DNA of 64,000 nucleotides from Patiria pectinifera (lineage: Eukaryota; Echinodermata; Asteroidea; Valvatida; Asterinidae). The translations under genes and the position numbers were made by a program. The stretch is from contig CM057147.1 of assembly GCA_029964075.1 (NCBI GenBank), forward strand, positions 25,379,513-25,443,512, written 5' to 3'. How positions within the stretch are numbered: the first letter of the stretch is position 1; each line of letters starts with the position of its first letter. Positions 1 to 12,500 of the stretch are shown here, one piece after another. Under the pieces are notes generated by a model, which worked only from the letters and a program-made list of their open reading frames with translations, did not search any database and was not told where the DNA came from.

Positions 1-82
1 ACTTTGAAGCTACAAATCACTCAAGAGTGTCAACGTTGTCCACAAAATCAAATTACCTGTGGTAACCACAAAATCAAATTAC

Positions 83-1033
83 CTGTGGTGACATGGCATA
101 GTACCAGGTGACGATCCAGTTATAAACGCAGCTCATGGGGAAGGACGATTCGCATGATCGATAGCACGGATTGTCATCCACGGCTCGTAATGCGTCTACA
201 GCGAGAGTAACTATGAAACAATTAAAATAGACCTTCATGTCGTTTGTAAACATTGAGCACCATTTTTATGGGCTGCCTCAAGCGCATAAATTGAAGTCGT
301 GGTTGACAACATATTTTTCCCCAAAAGTCTTCTTAGCACCCTTTATTGCTTCAGAAAAAGGCATGTTCAGGAAGTATTATGTAGCGTTTGTTGACTATAA
401 TTGTTTTTCAACAATTAAATTACTACTTAATGACTGCGCAAGAGGTTTGCACATGCTCATCCCCCTGTTAATATGGTGCTCTAAAGACGACATATCGCGT
501 CGTCGTCGCCATAGCCGTCACCTCTCCACTAGGCGACGCGATGTGTCGTCTTAATAACACCATATAGCCTACCCAGTTGAGCAAAACTCCTCTGGGTTGG
601 CAAACTATGGGAGGCCCAACATTGCATTCAGAGCCTAAATGATGTGGTTTCAATGACTTCATACAGTTCTCAGCCCCTGACACCATCCGAAACTTTCGCC
701 GCAAATTCTATCATTTAATTTTTTTCCTCGTAAATCCAGATTTTTGTTACAGTGTCAGAAACAGTTTAACTCTACTATCGGATACTACCCCAAGTAATGG
801 GGATGATGAAGCAAAAACTGCCGCATGCTGCTTAGTGACTGGACTGACCTGAAAATAATATACTTCATTAAATAAATATTTTTAAAAGGTTATATGATGC
901 CTAACATTTCGATCCTAGCAGGATCCTTGTCAAAGGCAAAGGTAACAAAGAAGAGCAGATTGTCTCATCAAGTATTTGGTAAGAACTTACTTGCCACAAA
1001 GATGACTGGAAGCAGCACACCGCGTCGGGACAT
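83..1033 (-). CDS. laccase-type multicopper oxidase, copy B, first two coding exons (partial)
   Basis: Two minus-strand exons, 991-1033 and 83-195, encode the first 52 residues of a protein that continues beyond the left edge. Exon 1 holds the ATG (1031-1033) and a signal-peptide core, MSRRGVLLPVIFVA, and ends in the middle of a codon at a GTAAGT donor. Exon 2 supplies the cysteine-rich start of animal laccases, with DDNPCYRSC and SFPMSC, and ends at a GTAATT donor after AMSPQ. The two exons have the same lengths (43 and 113 bp) and phases as exons 1 and 2 of copy A at 22581-22623 and 19609-19721, and 45 of 52 residues are identical. The intron and upstream DNA are also recognisably alike. 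This is the head of a tandem paralogue. The copper-binding domains are not visible, so whether the gene is intact cannot be judged. Confidence 0.85.
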
Positions 1034-2308
1034 GGCGCTTGATCAGTTATCGGCACACGAGACCCATTTTGAAATCTTCTAGGCCTACCGAAATAATCTC
1101 ACAAACTTTGCTGCAGCAGCTCTCCTAACTTTTTTTTTGTAACTAGTCACGGGAAAGGTGAATTTTGGAATGCAAGCTCTTGACAGTGATCCTTGGTGAA
1201 AACTGAGCGGTTGTTAACGACGTAACATGTTTCACCTCCGTTGCCAAGCCATGGTTAATTTATATCAATAACCCAGACGCAAGATACCTGCTTCGAGTGT
1301 CAAATGTCAGAAGTCCTGTTTATTCGACTTCATTTTTGTGTACACACCAAACAGTAAACATATCACATATCTTTGCGATGAATGGTGGAACCCGGATACG
1401 CTCAAAGTACTACTTTTGTATTTTGAACGACCTTAATCCAAAAAGAAATTAATAAATAATTCCCGCGGATGTGATAAAATTAGCTTTGGTCACATGGCTT
1501 TCTCAGCAATAAGCACAAAATGTTCGACGAAATAATCTATAGTGGTGAGTTCAGTCACCGTGACATATTATGAATTGTTTTCCTCGTTTTGAAACTATTC
1601 TGCATGTGTGTACTTTTTTAACCTGTCAACAAAAAGGGTAGAACCATCCAGAGGCTATCAGGCTGTATTATTTTTGTACCACTTTATCATACAAGGTGAT
1701 CCGCAGATTGCATGTGTCGCCTTTTTTTCGAGTTCGATCCCTACATGTTTCGTGTTCTTAAAAAAGGTAACATTTTCTGCATTTTTAAACCAAGCCATCA
1801 AATGATCCCTTGATGACCTTTGACCTCCAATTTCGGAAGAGTTGTGATGAACCCCCACCCAAGGATCACTCCAGCCAAGTTACATTCAAATTTATCAAAT
1901 TTCGCAGGCAAAGAATGAGCTCAAATGATCCCTAAATGACCTTTGACCTCAGTAATCCGATGAGGAATTGTGTCTTCCCACCCAAGGGTCACTGCATCCA
2001 AGTTTCATCCAAATCCATGAAAGCATGTACAAGTTATACACTTTTTTTCAAAAACTAAACCTTAACTTTAACACTCGGTCATACGGTCGTACGGTCATCC
2101 CAGCAGATAGGAGTTCTGGGGGTACTTAATTGCATTGTTGTCCTTTTATCCCCTTTTCTTTAGAATTTCACTTCTTGGGTACAGTTTTTCTAAGGGTGAG
2201 TAGTGGGGTAGAATTGTTCCCTAAATGTCCCATTGTATGAGTACCGCACAAGTAGCTGTGGTAAGTACGGGGATACGGTCATGACATTATGTCCCCCAAA
2301 ACTTCGTT
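1034..2308. other. upstream flank of laccase copy B
   Basis: No gene is seen here. From 1034 to about 1500 the sequence matches the flank upstream of copy A (22624-23690); shared blocks include AGTGATCCTT, CCATGGTTAATTT, TCCTGTTTATTCGA and CCGCGGATGTG. The duplication of the laccase gene therefore included its 5' flank. At 1800-2040 there is a degenerate two-unit tandem repeat of about 120 bp, each unit containing TGACCTTTGACCT. Confidence 0.6.
1814..1949. promoter_or_regulatory. two DR1-type nuclear-receptor motifs in a repeat
   Basis: TGACCTTTGACCT occurs at 1814-1826 and 1937-1949. Its reverse complement is a perfect AGGTCA direct repeat with one-base spacing, the form bound by HNF4 and RXR heterodimers. 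The sites lie about 0.8 and 0.9 kb upstream of the copy B start codon. Both sit inside units of an imperfect tandem repeat, so they may simply be repeat sequence; function is inference only. Confidence 0.3.
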
Positions 2309-2724
2309 TAATAATAACAATAATAAAGGAGTCTTATATAGCGCACGTATCTACCAACAATTGTACTCAAGGCACTGGAGATTATGTACATTATTAAAGA
2401 AAGGTAAATAAAAATATGAGAAATATGAGACCCAATAAGGAAGCACCTTATAAGGGTTTACAAGGTGCTGCGGCGCATATTGCAGCCACCATGCCAGAAA
2501 CACCGGGGCAAACCCCTTCTCTTAGCGATAAGTGTCACTGGGTTCTTTAACGTGCATTACACAACACACGGGACCTACGGCTTTACATCCCATCCGAAGG
2601 ACGAAGCAATAATGGTAAAGTGCCTTGCTTACGAGCACAAGCACCATGTTCCCACGGTCAGGATTCGAACCCATGTACCACGGCACACGAATCGAACACC
2701 GTAACCATTGGACCACAGCACCCC
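2309..2724 (-). repeat. tRNA-derived SINE, family 1
   Basis: Read on the minus strand, it begins GGGGTGCTGTGGTCCAATGG, a tRNA-like head with a Pol III A-box-like segment, and has a B-box-like stretch ending TTCGAATCC. A body of about 300 bp follows, then a tail reading GCGCTATATAAGACTCC and ATT repeats. Two more copies lie at 35625-36041 (minus) and 43832-44245 (plus). Confidence 0.85.
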
Positions 2725-5249
2725 GTTTAGTCGACACAAAAACTAACCAGAACCCGTGACCCGCGCATTCGCTGCCGGTCGGCCTATGTCTGTTACATGT
2801 TTGTCGTCTGATGCTCATGATAGCAACAATTAGGACGTGGCCTAATTTTCAGGAACTGCTGATAGCAGACAATGTTGCCGAGAGAATGGCCGGCGAACCG
2901 TTTTTATTGCGAAGCTGCACGTATTTTGTGCTTAGTCTTAGCCAGATCCATGCTTAAATGCACATACGATCAATTGCATTAATCCCAAAAGTAGCCTACC
3001 GAGTTATTATCAAAATGCTCACTTGGATTAAAGATCGTACTGGTTCTGAACACCCCGTGGCAGTATTCCGTCCGGCTTGCTGTCATTTAGAAGAAATCAA
3101 TGTAGGCCGCTATGTGATTTCCAACGATCAGTCAGTTGATTGATTTTTGGAGTAAAGAGTTATATAGGGCCTAGGTGAAAATGTGTTTCGTGCTCAAAGG
3201 TGGTTCATTGATGTTTCACTGTTTTCTCTAAAAGTGTAATATCCACTGAGCTGAAACTTCAACAAGTTAGGTTTTGAACATTCTTCTTTGGATTTTGAGT
3301 GGTGTTATTGATGATCCTATAATCTCTTAATTTGCTGAGCACATTCTATCTTTAGATTTGTTTTTAAATTGCTAGACATACAAAAGTTATTCACGTTTAG
3401 GTGAGTCATCCAGCAAAAAAAAAAAAAAAATAACAGCAAAAATTCACGCGTATATTTTGTGCGTCGTTGGCGCAAAAGCTATCCAAATTATAAAAAGCAT
3501 ATATTTAGAGGGCTGCAAATGTCCTTTTCCGATTCATTTTAACATACAAATTGAAAATTCGTTTGGAGAAAACAAAATTTTATATGGCCCAAAGGTGTGT
3601 GCAGTAAGGGTTCTTCGATCTTTAGCGTCTCGAACGCTGAATTCAGGCCCACTTCAAAACATGATTCAGCAAATTTTGATTTGAAATTGAGATCCTAGAA
3701 TGCTGTTTTTCTCGAAAAATACAGCTGAAGCTGAGCTGAAATTTCATCAGGTTAGTTGTTCAGTATCCTTCATTAGATTTTGAACACTTTTGTTGCTTCA
3801 AACGAACAAAATGCACAAATTACAAATGATGGACTATATCTTTAAAGGGCCCATGCAATGTAGGCCTATTGTTTTAATACTTTCTTTGAATTTGAACCTT
3901 TGTATCCCATGTAACCCAATTTTCGTTTTGCAACTCTGAAGGGCATTTTTGTGCCTCTGTGGTCCTTATGCTAATGCAGATTTCCATATTCATCAGCAGC
4001 ACTGTGATAGTATTCAGGGCAGAAACCTCAATGTTACAGCTATTTCAGCACAAAAAGTAGCTAGAAGTTTGGAAAATTTGCTGTCATCCATTTTCTTTTC
4101 TTTGGTGATTTGTTATTGTGTAAGTAGGTGGCAGTTCAACATGAGTATATAATTTTGGCTGTTGACAATGACAAAACCGCGCGCGCCGCTACCTGTACCT
4201 ACTAGTGGCGGCTACGACCAACTGAGGGCGCTATAAACACTTTTCGGACATGGATTGATTATATTTGAAAACAGGCGCCGGTAGATAACCATGAAACCTT
4301 ATTCTTTATTTCTTTTTTGTGTGTGCTACAATTCAAAAAAGATTTGGAGGCTACGAGAGAGGCATAGTTTAACGAGCGTATTTCGCCTGTTCCACATTAT
4401 GTTGGGCCTGTAGGATATTGGATAAATTGTGTGCCTTGCCGATTTAAGCTAAACAAGTTTTTGTTGGGAGTGGGGGTGGTATGCTTTGTCGATTTGAAGG
4501 CTTTCAGACCTAAAACCTTTTCTAAAAATCAGGGCCCCGTTTCATGGTTTTGTTGTCTGTAAACGAACACTAGCAGACCTTTAGGAATCTCGGGTACGCC
4601 ATGAAGACCGATTTTCTTCTTACAGCTTGTTTTATATTGTTATAAGCTTAATGGGAGGGCGGGGGAGGCAGTGGCGTAGCCAGCCAGGAATTGTTCAGGG
4701 GGGGGGGGGAGGGGGCGCTGGGGAGCTGAGATATTTCATGGGGGGCGTCATGTAGATCAATGATAATTTTTAGAAACTCAAAATCTCAGTGGGGGGGCGA
4801 CCAATGTTATCGTAGTAATGACATAAACAAACTCAGTGGGCTCTTCGTCTGTTTCCTACGTAGAGTTGATAGCAAACCTCTTTTATTGAATTTCCATTTT
4901 TTTTAGAATAAAAAAAAACATTTAAGCAAGGAATATATTCATCGTCCAACTAACTATCTAAGCTGTCATACAACCACAGCATATGAATGAAACATAACAA
5001 AGATTAAAACAACGTACATTTTTAGGAAAAAATCCTAAATAAATGAAAGAAATGATACGCGTTTTTTTTTAGTTAAAGCTAAAAAAAAACCTCTAACTTG
5101 TAAAAATATTTAAAATAATTATATCTGATATATAACATCTCTGTAATGCAATTGCCTATGGTATCTAAAGACGATAATTTTCAAGAGAAGCTGCCTGTGA
5201 ACAGTAGTTACATGGTCGACATTTGATGAATATTCATATGAAAATACTG
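2725..5249. other. intergenic DNA with degenerate mobile-element remnants
   Basis: No gene is recognised. Roughly 2975-3845 resembles the element family at 21319 and 48195 (shared phrases CTTGGATTAAAGAT and GCTGTCATTT, and a TTAA-flanked end at 3842-3845), but it is decayed. A G-rich block at 4671-4800 starts GGCAGTGGCGTAGCCAGC, a motif also seen as CTGGCTACGCC near 7300; it looks like a repeat terminus. The remainder is AT-rich with poly-A and poly-T runs. Confidence 0.4.
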
Positions 5250-5619
5250 GTGGAGTGCTGTGGCCTCGTGGTTAAGGGCACTGATTCGTGGTCTGTGGGT
5301 AAAGCTGCAGGTCGTGGGTTCGAGTCCTGGCGGGGTCATGGTGCGTGTGCCCTTGAGCAAGGCACTTTGTCACTCATTGCTTCTCTCCACCCAGTAGTAA
5401 ATGAGTACCTATGAGGGCAGTGATGGTTATTGTGATTGAATTAGCTTCCTTGCGCCTAACAGGCAGCATCGAGCCGTATACTCCCCAGTGAGCTGAGATG
5501 GTATATGGAATGTTTAATTGGCCCAATGATTAGGGGTATTAATAATAATAATGTAAAGCGCTTTGATCTTAGTTAAAAGCGCTATATAAGAACCTGTTAT
5601 TATTATTATTATTATTATC
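5250..5619 (+). repeat. tRNA-derived SINE, family 2
   Basis: The head GTGGCCTCGTGGTTAAGGGC resembles a tRNA A-box region, and GGTTCGAGTCC is a consensus B box. The body contains CCTTGAGCAAGGCACTTTG, a phrase shared with family 1, and the copy ends in AAGCGCTATATAAGAACC plus (ATT)n. It inserted between the two laccase genes. Confidence 0.85.
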
Positions 5620-6583
5620 ATAAGAATAATGTAGAAAAAAAAAAAATCATGACAAATAAACAGGGAAACACCGGACGACGAATTCCTGTAGAATCTACTG
5701 CACGTTTGTTTGTCTATAATAAAGGATAAAAACTGTAGGTAATACTTTCGGGACCGTTCATTTTTTAGAGTACAATTTTTTTTTTTTTACAGTTTAACAT
5801 CCGTATCGTTTGTAGTCTGAGTATCACTTGTAATCCACGGAGCCATCTCCTGTCTAACGTCTGATATGTCAAAGCATGCAGATGTATGCAAGCCGCGCGC
5901 CAGCCAATCGGAGACGACTTTAATAAATCGTGACGTCATTTCATCCCAAAATCAGGACTAACGCTGTGATTGGTCAATTTGTATGCAGCGTTTTGTAGCC
6001 GGGAGCGCATTCGCATAACATGATACTGAACACCGTGCGCCGTGACATTTTTTTTTTAATCCATGTCTATGACGCGCAAAGGGTGAATGACCGAAGACCC
6101 GATAGACCTAAAGAAAGCGCCTGCTGATTGGTCAAAATCTAGGAAGTCAAGAGGCGGGGTCTTGCCTAATTAATCAGCAAATTTGTTCGCGCATAATAGA
6201 CCACGGCATTCGGCACTATATTTTTGGCAGAATGTTCAAAAAAAATGTACAATGACATCTTAATCTAAGCGAAATTGTTATGGATTTAAAAAACGGAAAT
6301 GAATCGTAAATTCAACAAATTTATGAAAGTACTTTTATCTTTTTTTCTACAACGAGTTTTGGAGATGCTCATTCCCGCTCCCGAAGTAAAATTTTTCAAC
6401 TATATGAAAGTGGGAAAAAACTTCGAAAAGTGGAAACTTTTAGAAAAAGAAGCCACCAACATAAATTTTAGACGTTTGCAATTATGTACATTAGTGTGCG
6501 TAGGTATCCCCCCAAAAAAATTCGATTTCAGTTTTAAACTTTTCCGGTCAACCTATATACCGAAAGCAACATGTGAAAAACAA
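5620..6583. other. laccase A 3' flank with a promoter-like patch
   Basis: No gene is seen. At 5890-6140 there is a cluster of a perfect CRE palindrome TGACGTCA (5931-5938), a CCAAT box (5904-5908) and two inverted CCAAT boxes in GATTGGTCAA context (5969-5973, 6127-6131). It lies just downstream of the laccase A stop codon and about 5 kb upstream of copy B. Whether it works as a promoter or enhancer is unknown. Confidence 0.3.
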
Positions 6584-9500
6584 TTAAGTCGACACTGCGG
6601 CCGTCTGGACGCCGACGGCACCACTCCGTGCCGAGTATTCGGCCGTCCCTGGTCCCGGATCCACGGAGGCGGGCGAGGCGCCACGGCGGCACAAGCAGCC
6701 CAGGAGCAGCCCTATCGCCACGGCTATCAGGAACGTCACGGGAACGATCCAGGCCAGGTGATAGGTGTCCAGTTTTTTCGGGTCGTCGGCCCGGGGCAGC
6801 GGGGGAGGGACCGTGGCTGGGTCGGTAGCTGGTGGGAAGACACCACACTTCGGGAAGCCCGCTGGAATGGGCTGGAAATCCGGAGTGTTGCCCATCCAAA
6901 ACAAGAGTGCCATACCCTCCTGAAATTTACAAAACACACGGGCAGCGTAGCACGGTCATTCTCATTAGGGGTAATTTTTGTTTATTTTTTTGTTGAAAAG
7001 GGCACTGGCACGGATATTCCGTGCGTACTGACATGTACATTTGTAGAAAGTTTTGTTTTCTCCGGACATCTTGCCTCCGCAAAATCAAGTAGTGAGGGTT
7101 TTCAGGGCGATACATGCGCGAAATTCCATAAAAAAGGGACACGATATTTTTTTTTACAAAAAGGGCACATGTCCCGGGAAAAGGGCAATTGTTCACGAAA
7201 GAAAGGCGCTCTTTACAATATTGGGGGTATACGCTGGTGAAAAGGGGCATTTGAATGGAAAAGGGCATTCAGTAAATACCCCCCCCCCCTACCCCCACTG
7301 GCTACGCCTATGAAACAATTGGGGGCAATTAAATCAGAAATAGTACAGAAATAAACTGGAACGAGACTAAAATTGCGCAGGGGTACGTTACGGCACGAAT
7401 CAACCATGTATCTTTCAGTGGTCTTCGTACCGCCCGAAATTGTGCGTATTATAGTGATGTAACTGTAGATCAACAATTCTGTACGTCACCACTGACATGA
7501 TTCAGCGAATTTTCTGATAGTAGACAACCAGCCAGAATTAAGGTATATTTGATTAAACGTGTTCGGTGTTTTAATTACCTCGAGATGGAACTCGATGTGA
7601 CAATGGAAGATCCACCATCCCGGGTTCCAAGCCCGAAACCTGAAGATGGTATAGCCCCCGTCGGGTACCACCACCACGTCTTTGAACGGTCCATTCAGAT
7701 TACGGGTAATTTCACCTGCAGTAAGAACATGTAAGGGAAAAGAAGTAAATGTGTATTACTGCAAGATGGTATTAAAGAACTTAAAGTATTGTGATTTTGT
7801 TCCACTAATACAGCTGCAAGTCCATTGGGAGCGCCGCTAACCTGCTTCGGCGGTAAAGTGCTCATAATAGTAACCCCTGGGTGTGGGGAAACTCGTTTCC
7901 TGTACCGTATCGATACAGCCACAGCAAGTGTTGGATTTATATCGTGTAGGCCCTACTTGGTGTTATTTCCAACGTGTATTTCGGGTTCATTCCATCAACT
8001 CCACCTCAAAAGCACTCCCTTTGTCATATTTTTTTGTATAATCGTATATATTGTGTATGTGAAACTGGATACGATTGTGGCATTAATTGTTCAGAAAATC
8101 GTGTTTGCGAATCCAAATCGAGACGAATTGATTCTGTTTTTACCGCAGACACCGCATCCAAAACAACCATTCAAGCCTAATTTGCGTACACGTGCAAGAT
8201 TTTTGAAAAATGCAAAATGACCAAATGCCAGGGCCAGAGAGCAGATGGTGGTGGGAGTGTACTACTCGACACCCTGGGAACGAGGTTGTCCAGGCTTCAC
8301 ACAAAACGTACCGTTCTGGTCGAGCTGCATAACGGACTGCACTGTCGCGTCGGACATGCGTTCCATAGCCACCACTTGAAACTGAAGACCATGAAGGTGC
8401 ATCGGATGCAGGACATAGGACGAATCCGGATTCACCAGAACGATCTCTACTAGCTGAGGACAGAAGGAAAAACACCTTTGAACATTGGGAGAGTTAAAAA
8501 GGGTCTGTTTGCCTGATCTAACGCTTAACCTTGAACCCACAGCCAGATAATTATTGTTTATGTTTTAGCATCAGAGGATTCAATATACCACACCTCTATT
8601 TTAAGAGATGACAACTTCTCAATCCCCTGTTCATTGGAACCATTGGTTTTTTTCGCCATCTACCTTCAGTCTCCCATTTCTTCTGTTTGTGGTTTACAGA
8701 CACGGATTTAAATACAAGCTCAGTCGTCTTAATAACTTGCATCATTTACCGACCACCGTCCGGTCAAATGGCATTTTCTTCGTTTCTGAATGAGTTCACG
8801 CTTTTGCTTGATGACCATATCTTCAGACCTGCACCGCTTGTGATTTGTGGTGACCTTAACATTCACCTTGACAATCTGGAAGCGTCCAATACAAATACGT
8901 TCAACGACTTACTGAAAGCACACAGTCTTTCCCAGTATATTCAATCGCCAACCCATGAACGCGGTCACATCTTAGACGTCTTCATCTCCCGCACCTCTGA
9001 AAAACACATTTTTTCAGACCTCCAACTTTTGCCAGGCATCTCTGACCATTCAGCCATTTCCTGTCGCCTGCATGTTCGCAAGCCATGCCCAAATCGCACA
9101 CAAATTACAGTGAGGAACATCAGTGCAATTGACAGGAAGAACTTTGCTGACGATCTCCGTCAGCATGACATTTCGTCGGATGTTTCTACTGTCTACGAAG
9201 CCGTTGACCAATACAATGCCACACTTGGTCAGCTCTTGGATACATATGCGCCAGCCAGAACTACATCTATCAAGGTCCGTACTCCTTGGTATAACAATGA
9301 AATATGTCAGGAGAGGAGCAAGCGCAAACGATTCGAGCGCAAGTGGCGCTCTTCCAGGCTAGAGATTGATCGTCAATTGTACCGGCAGCAGCGACAACAT
9401 GTCATCTCCCTTGTACGCAAGTCAAAACGTGCTCACTACAACCAGATAATCCATGACTGTGGCAATGACTCCAAACGACTCTTCAGTGTCGCCAATAAGC

Positions 9501-12500
9501 TCCTGAATCGAAAGCAGATAACCGCTCTTCCCTCCCATGGCTGTGATAAAACACTGGCACAGTTTTTCAGTCAATTCTTCGTTAGCAAGATCGACACCAT
9601 ATGCGCTGGTTTCACCCCGGATTCATCTACTCCACTACCAGTTCAGACATCTGCAGTCATGAATTCAATTGAGCCTACAACGCCTAAAGAAATCGAAACA
9701 CTCATTCGTAAAAGTCCCGTCAAATCATGTGAACTTGATCCTGTTCCTACAAAACTACTCAAAGACTGCGCACCAGCTTTCTCATCAATGATCGCAAAGA
9801 TTGTCAACTTGAGTCTCAAGGATGGGGATATTCCAGCAGCATTAAAGATCGCCCATGTTCGTCCATTGCTGAAGAGGCCAGGACTTGATCCAGAGTCGCT
9901 TCAGAACTACCGCCCCGTGTCAAACTTACCGTACTTGTCTAAGGTCCTAGAGCGGGTTGTCTTCTCTAGACTGACTGATTATTTACAATCTATCAATTTG
10001 TATGATAATCGTCAATCTGCATACCGTGCCAATCATAGCGTCGAGACCCTGTTAGTTTATTTATCTAACCACATTTTGTCAGAAATGGATGTCGGCAGAC
10101 TTACAGCAGTCGTTCTACTGGACTTGTCCGCAGCGTTTGATACGGTCAACCACGACATACTTGCAAACATTATGTCATCTTTTGGTATTTGTGATCGTGC
10201 TCTTGCTTGGTTCAAGTCATACTTGGGTGATCGTCATCAGCTGGTATGTATTGGTAACGCCAGATCCGATATAGTTGAACTGAAACATGGAGTTCCCCAG
10301 GGATCTGTCGGCGGGCCATTGTTGTTTACCATCTATCTCAGTGGTCTGAAACATGTCTTGGAATCTCATAATATCAGTTACCACTGCTATGCTGATGACG
10401 TTCAACTCTTTGTGTCATTTGCAACAAATCAAGATGACGCCTTGCTGACCCTCCAGAAACTTGAATCATGCATCAATGATGTCAGTGTATGGATGAGTTC
10501 TAATTCTCTCAAACTCAACACTGATAAATCTGAACTTATTATGTTTGGGTCTAAGTCACAACTTGCTAAGATCAATGTCCATGGTATCAACATCCAAAAT
10601 TCACCTGTTAAGTTGTCGGCGACCTGTCGAAATCTGGGAGTCACCTTTGACTCACTTATGTCAATGTCTCATCATGTTTCTAACACATGTAAATCTGTCA
10701 GATTTCAACTTCGTAACTTGGGTTTAATTCGGAAGTATCTAACCCGCTCAGCAACAGAGAAACTTGTTCACGCCCTCATTTCATCTCGGTTGGATTTTTG
10801 TAATTCCCTGTTGTATCAGCTACCCCGTAACCAACTTGCTCGCCTACAAAGACTCCAAAATTCTGCCGCTCGAATTGTGACCCTGACACCCTCTAGAACC
10901 CATATCACCCCGATTTTGCAGTCTCTGCATCGGCTCCCTGTTGCTGACAGGATTAAGTACAAACTGTTACTGCTTGTTTTTCATTGCCTTCATGATTCAG
11001 CTCCTGAATACAACATAGACCTATTAACTCCATATAATCCATCCAGGCGATTGAGATCTTCTGATGCTTCTTTGCTGGTTGTCCCTCACACTCACAAATC
11101 TTGGGGTGATCGATCATTTTCTCACGCAGGTCCTCATCTTTGGAACAAACTACCCCTCGCCATTCGCAACATCTCATCGCTTTCTGAATTTAAAGTTGCC
11201 CTACAGACCTATTTGTTTCAGACCACTCAGAATATTCTTGTTTAGTTAATTTAATTGTTTTGTTTTTTATGATTTGATATAATTTTTGTTTGCGCCATGA
11301 GCGTCATTTATGGCGGATAATGGCGCGGTATAAATTTCCGTTATTATTATTATTGCTAACTGAGAGGGAAAAAACGCAAAAGTGACGCAAAGGTTTGGAT
11401 ATTCTTTATATCAAGGTATATAAGAAAAGATGCTTTGTTTTGAAATAATAACACTGCACTTTGTTCATAGCAAACTAGTGTTTTTGCAGTACACTTGCCA
11501 TTGTAATTAATATAGTCCACTCAGTACATAACGATGTCTTCCCATCCCCAAATGGTTTGTCAATATTGCCGGACACTATTAGTTTGATATTATCATTGTC
11601 TTCGTACTACATTGTACATTAATAAACCGGCTCGAGCCCTTACCGCGTTAGGTTCAACTTGAATGGTGTGCACGCATGCGCACTGCGTCAGCCCCTCGCA
11701 CTCGCCGGTCTGGAAGCTGCTAGCGTTGCAGAACAAGCTCATCGGAAGGTCTTCAAACTGAGACATGACGGGTGAGGTAGGGAAGAAGTAGGAGATGTTG
11801 TTGAGCTGGGGGAAAGACTTGTTTCCCTGGTTGGGTATGGGGCTGTGCCTGGTGCCAAAACTCGTCTCGATGTAGTGCTGGACATCGGGTGTTGACCCTG
11901 TGTTCATGTAGACTAGTCCTGCGAAATATTACGGTCAGATGGTTAATTACAATGATGATTTTGTTGCTGATAATTGTGTCAGTCCCATTGGGCCAGCTTA
12001 ACCCTAAAAGGGCCGGGTTATTTTGACCATCTCTCAGCCGGGGGGCTAAATCAGCCCCCCCTAAGATCTCAGCCATCGAGTGACGAAAATTTTTGAAACG
12101 TCGTTCATGCATAGAGCAACTCATCATGAACATACCCAAGAATTTTCGTGACTATAAGTCAAAGGATTTTGGAATTATGGCTAATTAATTATTCATAATA
12201 ATTCTGCTCTGTGTACACGACGTAAATGGGAAAATGTTTATGTTTTAGGTATCAACAGATGCGCAAGGCTCGAGGCTAAAAAGTCATAACAGCTCGGGTC
12301 GCGAAAAAAAAATCAAAGCTATCGGCTTCGCAGAAAAAGTGGGGGTGGGGGGGGGCGGATTCCGCCCCGGCCTTTTAGGGTTAACTGTACCCATCTCATC
12401 CACTAAGTGTCTGACCAACTGATTGTCACTATATGACTGGTTGTAGTCTATAGCGGGAAATTACACAGCCGGAAAGTGAAATCGTATATTTATAAATACC

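Noticed and set aside
6299..7240. 313-codon open frame on the plus strand
   Set aside because: It is the shadow of laccase exon 11 (high GC) plus intron sequence; no domain is recognisable and the minus-strand exon has clear family motifs.
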